Below, in pieces: positions 27,334 to 34,987 of a DNA stretch of 64,000 bases; the stretch's first letter is position 1, and each line of letters starts with the position of its first letter. This DNA is from Achromobacter sp. RTa. GTDB lineage: Bacteria; Pseudomonadota; Gammaproteobacteria; Burkholderiales; Burkholderiaceae_B. Both the position numbers and the translations under genes were made by a program. The notes beneath the pieces are model-generated. The model made no database searches. It worked only from the letters and a program-made list of their open reading frames with translations, and was not told the origin of the DNA. The stretch lies in NCBI RefSeq assembly GCF_000757485.1, contig NZ_JPYO01000013.1, forward strand, positions 62,001 through 126,000, written 5' to 3'.

Positions 27334-27738
27334 ATGACCCTCCCCGATCACCAGGAAGCCGCGCCGCAGGGCGTCGAGGCGCAGTACCGCCAGGCGCTCG
27401 ACCAGGGCCGCTTTCTCATCCAGCATTGCGCCGCCTGCGACCGAGCCGTCTTCTATCCGCGCATGATCTGTCCGCACTGCGGCGCCGGCTCGCTTTCCTG
27501 GGTCGCGCCGGATGGACGCGGCACCGTCTATTCCACCACCGTCGTGCGGCGCAAGCCCGACGCGGGCGGCGATTACAACGTGGCGCTGGTGGATCTGCAA
27601 GAAGGCGTCAGGCTGATGAGCCGCGTGGAAGGCGTGCCGCCTGAGGCCGTGAGCATCGGCATGGCCGTGCGCGCCCAGGTGGCGCAACAGGACGGGCATG
27701 GCCTGGTGGTGTTCGTTCCCTGCAAGGAGGCGCAATGA
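27334..27738 (+). CDS. DUF35 zinc-ribbon/OB-fold protein (partner of thiolase-like protein)
   Basis: A 134-aa protein of the DUF35 (OB-fold with rubredoxin-like zinc ribbon) family, which binds acyl-CoA and pairs with thiolase-like aldolases or synthases. The zinc ribbon has two CxxC knuckles: CAACDRAVFYPRMICPHCG (about 32-50). The OB fold follows (GRGTVYSTTVVRRKPDAGGD, VALVDLQEGVRLMSRVEGV). I chose ATG 27334 over the longer frame from 27286. Its stop overlaps the start of the thiolase-like gene (ATGA), as expected for subunits of one complex. Confidence 0.88.
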   Translation: MTLPDHQEAAPQGVEAQYRQALDQGRFLIQHCAACDRAVFYPRMICPHCGAGSLSWVAPDGRGTVYSTTVVRRKPDAGGDYNVALVDLQEGVRLMSRVEGVPPEAVSIGMAVRAQVAQQDGHGLVVFVPCKEAQ

Positions 27739-28907
27739 AGCTCGACGATCTGCGGGGCGCCGTGGCGGTGGCCGGCGTGGGGCACGCCGGACTGGGCCAG
27801 GCCGCCGGCTACACGGAAATGGAAATCCTGGTGCAGGCCGCGCAGCGCGCGGTGGCGGATGCCGGCCTTTCCATGCGCGATATCGACGGCATCTGCACCG
27901 CCAGCGTAGCCGCGCCGATGTGGGCGATGCCGGTCATCGAGCACCTGGGTATCCGCCCCAGCTTCATCGACAGCACGATGCTGGGCGGCTCCAGCTTCGT
28001 GGCGCACCTCATGCCCGCGCTGCATGCGCTGGCTTCGGGCCAGTGCAATGCCGTGCTGGTCTGCTACGGCAGCACCCAGCGCACCTCGACGCTGAGCCGG
28101 GCCGAAATCGGCCGCGTGCGCAAGCAATTCGATCCTCAGCCCTATGAAACGCCGTACGACCCGCTGAGCCCCCTGTCTTCGTATGCGCTGGCCGCCGCAC
28201 GCCACATGCACCAGTACGGCACGCGCCGCGAGCACCTGGCCCAAGTGGCGCTGGCGGCCAACCAATGGGCCCAGTTGAACCCCGAGGCGCAACTGCGCGA
28301 GCCCGCGACACTGGAACAGATCCTGGCTTCGCGCATGGTGTCCGACCCCTTGAGCGTGCGCGACTGCTGCCTGGTCACCGACGGCGCCGGCGCCTACGTG
28401 CTGGTGCGCGCCGACCGCGCGCGCGATCTGCCCCGCCCCCCGGTCTACGTGCTGGGCAACGCCACGGCGGTCTGGAACCGGCAGATATCGTCCATGACGG
28501 ACCTCACCGTGACGGCTGCCTCCGAATCGGGCAGGCGCGCGTTCGACATGGCGCGCGTGGCGCCCGGCGATATCGACGTGGTGGAGCTCTACGACGCGTT
28601 CACCATCAACACCCTGCTCTTCCTGGAAGACCTGGGTTTCTGCGCCAAGGGCGAAAGCAAGGACTTCATCGCCGGCGGCGCGATCGCGCCGGGCGGCAGG
28701 CTACCCGTGAACACCAATGGCGGCGGGCTGTGTTGCGTGCATCCCGGCATGTACGGCGTCTTCATCATGATCGAGGCGGTCCGGCAACTGCGCGGCGAAG
28801 GCGGCGCGCGTCAGGTCTCCGGCGCGCAATTGGCGCTGGTGCATGGCAACGGCGGCACGCTGTCCAGCCAGTCCACCGCGATCCTGGGCACCCAGGCCAC
28901 TCTTTGA
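27735..28907 (+). CDS. Thiolase-like protein (SCP2-type), possible acyl-CoA retro-aldolase
   Basis: A 390-aa thiolase-fold protein of the SCP-x/lipid-transfer group. True thiolases use one Cys in the N-terminal half and one near the C-terminus. Here the first Cys region reads FIDSTMLGGSSFVAHLMPAL and the last reads LVHGNGGTLSSQSTAILGTQ, so both positions lack Cys. Tyr residues in VVELYDAFTIN and HPGMYGVFIM fall where aldolase relatives of this fold (Ltp2 with its DUF35 partner, steroid side-chain cleavage) have catalytic tyrosines. This suggests C-C cleavage without CoA-dependent thiolysis. Coupled to the DUF35 gene and followed by a CoA ligase. Confidence 0.8.
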   Translation: MKLDDLRGAVAVAGVGHAGLGQAAGYTEMEILVQAAQRAVADAGLSMRDIDGICTASVAAPMWAMPVIEHLGIRPSFIDSTMLGGSSFVAHLMPALHALASGQCNAVLVCYGSTQRTSTLSRAEIGRVRKQFDPQPYETPYDPLSPLSSYALAAARHMHQYGTRREHLAQVALAANQWAQLNPEAQLREPATLEQILASRMVSDPLSVRDCCLVTDGAGAYVLVRADRARDLPRPPVYVLGNATAVWNRQISSMTDLTVTAASESGRRAFDMARVAPGDIDVVELYDAFTINTLLFLEDLGFCAKGESKDFIAGGAIAPGGRLPVNTNGGGLCCVHPGMYGVFIMIEAVRQLRGEGGARQVSGAQLALVHGNGGTLSSQSTAILGTQATL

Positions 28908-28921
28908 ACGACACCGCATCG

Positions 28922-30442
28922 ATGCACCAGGCAGCCTCTCCCACACGCATTCACCACTTGCTCGCGCAACAGGCGGGCCAGCGGCCCGACGCCGTCTTCC
29001 TGCACGAGGAAGGCGGCGGCACCTTGAGCTATGCGCAATTCTGGCAGCGCGTGCAGGGCGTGGCCCGCTGGCTGGAAACGCAAGGCGTGCGGCCCGGCCA
29101 CCGCGTCATGATGGTGGGCGAGAACTGCAGCGCCATGATCGCCGCCCTGTTCGGCTGCAGCCTGGCCGGCGCCTGGCCGGTGGGAGTGAATGCCCGGCTT
29201 TCCGCGCGCGAGATCGAGAACATCCGCCAGCACGCGCAACCCCAGGTCACGCTCTACACCACCGGCATTTCCCCAAGCGCCCGCGTCCACGCCGAAACGG
29301 CCGGCGCAAGCGAGGCCCCGCCCGCCGTATGGGGGCCCGGCGTGCAGGCCGTTCCGGCGGACGCTTCCACGGCTCCAGAAACGGCCAGCCACGCAAACGA
29401 AGTGGCCACCCTCATCTACACCTCCGGCACGACCGGCGCGCCGAAGGGCGTCATGGTGCCGCATCGCGGCCTGCTCCACTTCGCCCGCGTGTCGGCCGCG
29501 TCGCGCCGCCTGACGCCGCACGACATCGGCTACGCAGCGCTGCCCATGTCGCACATCTTCGGGATCGCCACCGTGCTGATGGCCACGGTGCACGCCGGGG
29601 CCAGCCTGGTGCTGCGCAGCCGTTTCGACCCCGAAGACGCATTCAAGGCCCTGGCATGCCCTGGCGTCAGCATCCTGCAGGGCGTGCCCACCATGTTCAG
29701 CCGCATGATGGCGGCGGCGCCGCCAAAGACGGCGCTGCGCGCGCCCGCGCTGCGCTACGTATATACCGGCGGCGCGGCGTTGGATCCGACCCAGAAGCGC
29801 GACGTGGAGCGCTATTTCGGCTTGCCCATGCACCATGGCTACGGAATCACCGAATACGCCGGCTCCATGTTCGTCACGGACATGGACGCACCCCGCGCCG
29901 ACTGCTCGGCGGGATTCGCGGTGGACGGCGTGGAGTTGCGCATCGGCACCCCGGACAGCGGCGCGTCCGTGCCGGGCCAGCGCGGAGATATCCTGATCCG
30001 CGGTCCCGGCGTCATGCTGGGCTACTACCGGGACGCGGCGCAGACGGCCCAGGCCCTGCTGCCTGGCGGGTGGCTCCATACCGGCGACATCGGCTATGTC
30101 GACGCGGACGGCGCGCTGTTCATATCGGGACGCTCCAAGGACCTGATCATCCGCTCGGGCTTCAACGTCTATCCGATCGAAGTCGAATCCGTCATCAATG
30201 CCTTTCCCGGCGTGCGGCTGTCCGCCGTGGTGGGCCGCGCCACCGCCGACCAGAACGAAGAGGTCATTGCTTTCGTCGAGCCGCTGCCCGGCGCCTCGCT
30301 CGACCTGCGCCTGCTGATGCTGCACCTGCGGGCCCAGCTGGCGCCGTACAAGCGGCCGGCCCAGATCATTCCCATCGACACGATTCCCACCACAGTCAGC
30401 GGCAAGATCCTGAAGCAGCCGCTGAAAGAAAGGCTGGCGTAG
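28922..30442 (+). CDS. Acyl-CoA ligase (AMP-forming), class I adenylate-forming family
   Basis: A 506-aa AMP-dependent CoA ligase that activates a carboxylic acid with ATP and CoA. The P-loop is LIYTSGTTGAPKGVMVPHRG (around residue 162), the aromatic substrate-pocket/A5 block is HHGYGITEYAGSM, the hinge motif is SGRSKDLIIRSGFNVYPIEV, and the C-terminal catalytic lysine sits in PTTVSGKILKQPL. ATG 28922 is 14 bases past the thiolase stop; an in-frame TTG at 28904 overlapping that stop is the alternative start. As part of the DUF35-thiolase operon it probably primes the substrate of the pathway, which is not identified. Confidence 0.9.
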   Translation: MHQAASPTRIHHLLAQQAGQRPDAVFLHEEGGGTLSYAQFWQRVQGVARWLETQGVRPGHRVMMVGENCSAMIAALFGCSLAGAWPVGVNARLSAREIENIRQHAQPQVTLYTTGISPSARVHAETAGASEAPPAVWGPGVQAVPADASTAPETASHANEVATLIYTSGTTGAPKGVMVPHRGLLHFARVSAASRRLTPHDIGYAALPMSHIFGIATVLMATVHAGASLVLRSRFDPEDAFKALACPGVSILQGVPTMFSRMMAAAPPKTALRAPALRYVYTGGAALDPTQKRDVERYFGLPMHHGYGITEYAGSMFVTDMDAPRADCSAGFAVDGVELRIGTPDSGASVPGQRGDILIRGPGVMLGYYRDAAQTAQALLPGGWLHTGDIGYVDADGALFISGRSKDLIIRSGFNVYPIEVESVINAFPGVRLSAVVGRATADQNEEVIAFVEPLPGASLDLRLLMLHLRAQLAPYKRPAQIIPIDTIPTTVSGKILKQPLKERLA

Positions 30443-30491
30443 CGCTTGCACCTGGCTTAGCTCCACGACCGGCCCACGCACACTAGGAGAC

Positions 30492-31475
30492 ATGAGCATG
30501 CGCATCAAGACCCTGTTCGCCGCGGCAGCCGCCACGGCGATGATTGCAGCCGGTCAGGCCGCCTGGGCCCAGGCCGCCTATCCGGATCGCCCCATCCGGC
30601 TGCTGGTGGGCTACGCCCCCGGCGGCCCCGTGGACACCACGGCCCGGGTGTTCGCCAAATACCTGGGCGACAAGCTGGGGCAGGCCGTCGTCGTGGAAAA
30701 CCGCGCGGGCGCCAGCGGCATGATCGCCTCGGACGCCACGGCCAAGGCGGCGCCGGACGGCTACCTGCTCGGCTTCGCCGCCAGCCCCACCCTCACCATG
30801 TCGCCGCTGGTGCAACGCAGCACGCTGTTCGATCCGCGCAAGGACTTTTCGCTGATCGGGCTGGTCGTGGATTACGCCAACGTGCTGCTCATCGGCCCGC
30901 AGATTCCCGCCAAGGACGTGGGCGAGCTCGTCAGCTACGCGCGCTCGCACCCCGACGCCGTCTCCTTCGGCTCCGCGGGCATCGGCGCCTCCAACCATCT
31001 GTCCGCGGAACTCCTGAAAAAGCAGGCCGGCGTGCCGATGCTGCACGTGCCCTACCGCGGCAACTCCCCTGCCATGATGGACGTGGTAAGCGGCAAGGTG
31101 ACGTTCATGTTCGACATCACCAGCACCGCCATTCCCTTCATCAAGAGCGGCAAGGCCCGCGCGCTCGCGGTCACGTCCAAGACTCGCAACCCCGAGCTAC
31201 CCGAGGTGCCCACCATGATCGAGGCCGGCCTGAAGGACTACGAAGTCGTCGGCTGGTACGCCCTGGTGGGGCCGAAGAAGCTGCCCGAGGCCGTCTCCGC
31301 CCGGCTGACCCGAGCGCTGGCGGACGTCTCCCAGGACCCGGCGTTCCGCCAGGCCATGGTCGACGGCGGCTACGCCATCAACAACGGCGACTCGAAAGCC
31401 TTGCAGGCCCGCATCGATCGCGAGTACGCGTTGTGGTCCGACGTCATCCGAAACGCCAACATCCAGGCCAACTGA
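30492..31475 (+). CDS. TctC/Bug-type substrate-binding protein
   Basis: A 327-aa periplasmic solute receptor. The signal peptide spans about residues 1-26 (basic MSMRIK, hydrophobic core, cut after AAWA or AQA). The mature part has YPDRPIRLLVGYAPGGPVDT, the family ligand loop, and HVPYRGNSPAMMDVVSG. A good AGGAG (ACTAGGAGACATG) precedes the start. It lies 49 bases after the CoA ligase and 14 before the FMN oxidoreductase, so it may deliver or sense the acid that the ligase activates. No TctAB genes are nearby. Confidence 0.92.
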   Translation: MSMRIKTLFAAAAATAMIAAGQAAWAQAAYPDRPIRLLVGYAPGGPVDTTARVFAKYLGDKLGQAVVVENRAGASGMIASDATAKAAPDGYLLGFAASPTLTMSPLVQRSTLFDPRKDFSLIGLVVDYANVLLIGPQIPAKDVGELVSYARSHPDAVSFGSAGIGASNHLSAELLKKQAGVPMLHVPYRGNSPAMMDVVSGKVTFMFDITSTAIPFIKSGKARALAVTSKTRNPELPEVPTMIEAGLKDYEVVGWYALVGPKKLPEAVSARLTRALADVSQDPAFRQAMVDGGYAINNGDSKALQARIDREYALWSDVIRNANIQAN

Positions 31476-31489
31476 AGCTCCGGAGCGCC

Positions 31490-32458
31490 ATGATGAACCC
31501 GCCGCCCGCATTGCGCGCCCAGACCCGCCTGCCGGTCATCGGCGCCCCCATGTTCCTGGTCTCGGGCCCCGAACTCGTGATCGCGCAATGCGGCGCGGGC
31601 ATCATCGGAACGTTTCCTTCTCTCAACGCCAGGCCGCAGGAGCAACTGCATGCCTGGATCTCCCGCATCGAGCAAGGGCTGGACGAGAAGCGCCGCGCGG
31701 ACCCCGCCGCCAAGGTGGCGCCATATGGCGTGAACCTTATCGTCCATCCCAGCAACGCGCGCTGGCAGGGCGACCTGGCGATCTGCGCCGAGCGCCGCGT
31801 GCCGCTGCTCATCACCTCGCTGCAAGCGCCCGAGGCCGCGGTGCGCGCCATGCATCCGCATGGCGGGCTGGTTTTCCATGACGTCACCAACGTGCGCCAC
31901 GCCAAGCGCGCGCTCGATGCCGGCGTGGACGGCCTGATCCTCGTGGCGGCCGGCGCGGGCGGCCACGCGGGCCAGGTGAACCCCATCGCGCTGGTGAACG
32001 AGATACGCGCCTTCTACGACGGGCCTCTGGCGTTGTCGGGCTGTATCAGCCACGGCAAGGACATCCTGGCCGCGCAGGTGATGGGCTGCGATTTCGCCTA
32101 CATGGGAACGCGCTTCATCGCCACGCGCGAGTCGCTGGCGGGCGACGCCTACCGGGAAATGGTGCTGCAGGCCCAGGCCGCGGACGTGGTCTACACCCCT
32201 TATTTCTCGGGCGTGCCCGCGAACTACCTGGCGGCCAGCATCCTGGCCGCGGGGCTCGATCCCGCGGAGCTTGCGAAACACCGCGAGGCCCCGCCTCCGA
32301 TGCTGGACAAGAACTCGCGCCCCAAGGCCTGGAAAGACGTCTGGAGCGCGGGCCAGGGCGTGGGCGCCGCGCAGGAGATCCTTCCGGTGGAAACGCTGGT
32401 GGCCCAACTGGAAGTCGAATATTTGAACGCGCGAGAGGCCGTGTCCATCCGTGCCTGA
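31490..32458 (+). CDS. NAD(P)H-dependent flavin oxidoreductase / nitronate monooxygenase family
   Basis: A 322-aa FMN TIM-barrel protein of the 2-nitropropane dioxygenase-like family. Landmarks are LPVIGAPMFLVSGPELVIAQ, GAGIIGTFPSLNA, DGLILVAAGAGGHAGQVNPI (the phosphate-binding Gly-rich loop with the His found in nitronate monooxygenases) and MGCDFAYMGTRFIATRESLA. Many homologues act as enoyl reductases or quinone reductases rather than on nitronates, so the substrate is open. Start ATG 31490 has CGGAG six bases before. The final codons GCC TGA lie inside a GTGCCTGACACC repeat that begins the palindromic cluster downstream. Confidence 0.85.
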   Translation: MMNPPPALRAQTRLPVIGAPMFLVSGPELVIAQCGAGIIGTFPSLNARPQEQLHAWISRIEQGLDEKRRADPAAKVAPYGVNLIVHPSNARWQGDLAICAERRVPLLITSLQAPEAAVRAMHPHGGLVFHDVTNVRHAKRALDAGVDGLILVAAGAGGHAGQVNPIALVNEIRAFYDGPLALSGCISHGKDILAAQVMGCDFAYMGTRFIATRESLAGDAYREMVLQAQAADVVYTPYFSGVPANYLAASILAAGLDPAELAKHREAPPPMLDKNSRPKAWKDVWSAGQGVGAAQEILPVETLVAQLEVEYLNAREAVSIRA

Positions 32459-32717
32459 CACCGGATTGCAGTGTCTGACACCGGTTGCAGGATTACAGTG
32501 TCTGACACCCGTACGAGATGACGGTCAATCAGATCCATCGCCTCTCGGGTGTCTGACACAGTCTCCCAGTGCCTGACGCATTCCATGCCGTATGGTGTCA
32601 GACACCCGGGAAGCAGCAATGCGAAATCGAGTGCATCTCGTATGGGTGTCTGACACCCGAGTCCATCTCGTATGGGTGTCTGACACCTGAGCGCGTCCCG
32701 TATGGGTGTCTGACACT
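32451..32717. repeat. Cluster of TGTCTGACAC palindromes between convergent genes
   Basis: Ten copies or variants start at 32451, 32471, 32498, 32548, 32569 (decayed), 32594 (inverted form), 32645, 32675 and 32705, with a decayed copy between. The pair 32498/32548 is a complete unit with CGTACGAGATG and a GATG...CATC core. The copies at 32645, 32675 and 32705 are spaced exactly 30 bp, each preceded by CGTATG. The first copy contains the stop codon of the oxidoreductase gene. I see no gene or T-tract terminator in the rest of the 312-bp gap. Confidence 0.9.
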
Positions 32718-32770
32718 TGCCTGCATGCATACGAGAAACCTGCACGTCGCGGCGTCCGGCACACCTGTCC

Positions 32771-33754
32771 TTACTCCAGCTTGATTCCCGCCGACTTGAT
32801 CACCTCGCTCCATTTCGCGATCTCGGCCTGGACGAACTCGCCGAACTGCGCGGGCGTGCCCGGCCGGGGTTCCGCTCCTGCCGCGATCATGCCCTTGGCG
32901 GTGGCCGGATCCGACAGCACCCTCACCATGTCGGCATTCAGCCGCGCGACGATGTCGGCGGGCGTTCCCTTGGGCGCCAGCACGCCGCTCCATGAATAGG
33001 CCTCGTAGCCCGGCAGGCCCGACTCCGCGATGGTGGGCAAGTCGGGCAGCATGTCCGAGCGCCGCGGATTGCCGACTCCCAGCGCGCGCACTTTCCCCGC
33101 CTTCAGGTGGGGAACGGCGGAGGGCCCGTCGGCGAACATCACCTGCACCTGCCCGCCCAGCAGGTCCTGCATTGCGGGCGCGCTGCCCCGGTAGGGAACG
33201 TGCTGGATCTTCACGCCGGCCATCGCATTGAAGAGTTCGCCCGCAAGGTGCGTGCCGCCGCCCGTTCCGGACGAGCTGAAGGACAGCTTGCCGGGATTGG
33301 CCTTGGCATAGGCAATCAATTCACTGACGGAATTGACGGGCAGCGACGGATTGACCACCAGCACGATGGGAAAGACCGCCGCCATGCCCACTGGCTCGAA
33401 ATCGCGGCGGATGTCGTAGCTGAGGTTGTCGCGCAGGCTGGGCAGCACCGCATGGTGGATGGAGGCGAAGAAGAAACTGTAGCCGTCGGGTTCGGCCTTG
33501 GCGGCGAACTGCGCGCCCACGATGCCGCCCGCGCCGGAACGATTGTCCACCACGGTGGGGACGGACCATAGCTGGCTGAGCGGCTGCGTGGTGAAGCGGG
33601 CCGTGGTGTCCACCGGCCCGCCCGCCGGAAAGGGCACGATGAATGTTACGGCATGGCCCGGCCAGGCGGCGGCGCGGGCCCAGGACGGGATGATGGCGGC
33701 GGCGCATGCGGCCCCCAGCCCCGCGATGACGCGGCGGCGTTGAGTATCGGTCAA
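32771..33754 (-). CDS. TctC/Bug-type substrate-binding protein with twin-arginine-like signal
   Basis: A 327-aa solute receptor (AVTFIVPFPAGGPVDTTARF; IQHVPYRGSAPAMQDLLGGQ). No in-frame ATG is suitably placed. A TTG at 33754, preceded by CAGGAGACAGCC, gives LTDTQRRRVIAGLGAACAAA, a signal with an Arg-Arg motif and Ala-rich core ending SWARA, so I place the start there. The RR motif suggests Tat export, unlike the other two receptors here, which have ordinary Sec signals. It follows the LysR gene on the same strand after 184 bases and ends at the palindromic cluster. Confidence 0.88.
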   Translation of the reverse strand: MTDTQRRRVIAGLGAACAAAIIPSWARAAAWPGHAVTFIVPFPAGGPVDTTARFTTQPLSQLWSVPTVVDNRSGAGGIVGAQFAAKAEPDGYSFFFASIHHAVLPSLRDNLSYDIRRDFEPVGMAAVFPIVLVVNPSLPVNSVSELIAYAKANPGKLSFSSSGTGGGTHLAGELFNAMAGVKIQHVPYRGSAPAMQDLLGGQVQVMFADGPSAVPHLKAGKVRALGVGNPRRSDMLPDLPTIAESGLPGYEAYSWSGVLAPKGTPADIVARLNADMVRVLSDPATAKGMIAAGAEPRPGTPAQFGEFVQAEIAKWSEVIKSAGIKLE

Positions 33755-33938
33755 GGCTGTCTCCTGGGTCTTGTTTTTCACGGCCTGGACATGGAACCGC
33801 TGCCTGCCGCGCCGTTTATTATTTTCCGAATGCGCGCGCCCGCCGCTACACATTTCCGGAAGCCCCTCTTTCGCACGACCCCGAAGTTCGGTCACCGGAC
33901 ACTATCCGCCTGATGGCGTAGCGCCGATGGCCCTGGCG

Positions 33939-34838
33939 CTATTGCCCACGCGCGGCGCGCTGCAAGTGGCCGATGAAGCATTCAGCGAAGCTGGGCAGGT
34001 CGCGGCCGCGCTGGCGGCACAGCAGCCGGTCGCGCAAGGCCCAGGGATCATTCAGCTTCAGCACGTGCAGCGCGTCGGGACGGCTGTAGCGCGCCGCGCA
34101 GGCGCGCGGCACCACCGCAATGCCGGCGCCGGCCTCCACCATGCGGCATACCGCTTCGAAGCTGCCTACGTGCACGCGCTGGCAGATGCGCTTGCCCAGG
34201 CCGCTGGCGATGTCTTCCAGAAAGGTCTGAATGGCGCTGTCCGGATGTATGCCCACGAACTGGTAGGCGTCCACCAGGTCCACGAAATGCGCCGATTCCT
34301 GAGATGCCAGCGGGTGGTCCAGCGCCGTCACCACGGTGAGCTCGTCGCGGAACAAGGGCGTGACGTCCAGCCCCTCTACATCGATGTTGCCCGCCACCAG
34401 GCCCAGGTCCCCTGCGCCCGCGCGGATCGCGATGACGATATCGCCGGAGATTTTCTCTTCCAGTTCGACGTCCACGTCCGGGTTTTCCGCAAGAAACGTG
34501 GAAAGCGCGTCGGCAAGAAAGGAATTGGTGGCCGTGGTGTTGGCCAACAGGCGCAGGCGCCCCTTCAACCCGCTCGCGTAGGGCTGGAGATCCGCATTCA
34601 GGCACTCCAGCTGGCGAAAGACCGCGTTGGCGTGCTTGAGCAGCACTTCGCCCGCCGGGGTCAGCGCAACGCCCGTGGCCATGCGCACGAGCAGCCTGGC
34701 CTTGAAGGCCTCTTCCATGTTCTTCACCCGCGCGCTTGCCGCCGGCAAGGACAGGAAGGTCCGCTCTGCGGCGCGCGTCAGGTTGAGTGTTTCCCCCACG
34801 TTCAGAAACAAACGCAGGTCGGTCAGGTCATGTCTCAT
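33939..34838 (-). CDS. LysR-family transcriptional regulator
   Basis: A 299-aa LysR regulator: LTDLRLFLNVGETLNLTRAA with FLSLPAASARVKNMEEAFKA as helix-turn-helix, then the effector domain (RLLANTTATNSFLADALS; SFEAVCRMVEAGAGIAVVPR). It closely matches the layout of the regulator at 23032, indicating one subfamily that controls acyl-CoA operons. It is divergent from the SDR-hydratase-CoA-transferase operon (149 bp between), its most likely target, and lies upstream of a TctC gene on its own strand. Confidence 0.9.
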   Translation of the reverse strand: MRHDLTDLRLFLNVGETLNLTRAAERTFLSLPAASARVKNMEEAFKARLLVRMATGVALTPAGEVLLKHANAVFRQLECLNADLQPYASGLKGRLRLLANTTATNSFLADALSTFLAENPDVDVELEEKISGDIVIAIRAGAGDLGLVAGNIDVEGLDVTPLFRDELTVVTALDHPLASQESAHFVDLVDAYQFVGIHPDSAIQTFLEDIASGLGKRICQRVHVGSFEAVCRMVEAGAGIAVVPRACAARYSRPDALHVLKLNDPWALRDRLLCRQRGRDLPSFAECFIGHLQRAARGQ

Positions 34839-34987
34839 GTTCCACCACGCAGAAGGGGGGCATTTCTAATTTTGAATTCTGCGAATGCCTTGCCGAATCT
34901 ACCATGGGGCATTCCCCTAAACCAGACTGGTTGATGCGGAACTGTTTTCCACACGGCGCGCGCGCCGCAGCACAGGAGTCAGCTTCA

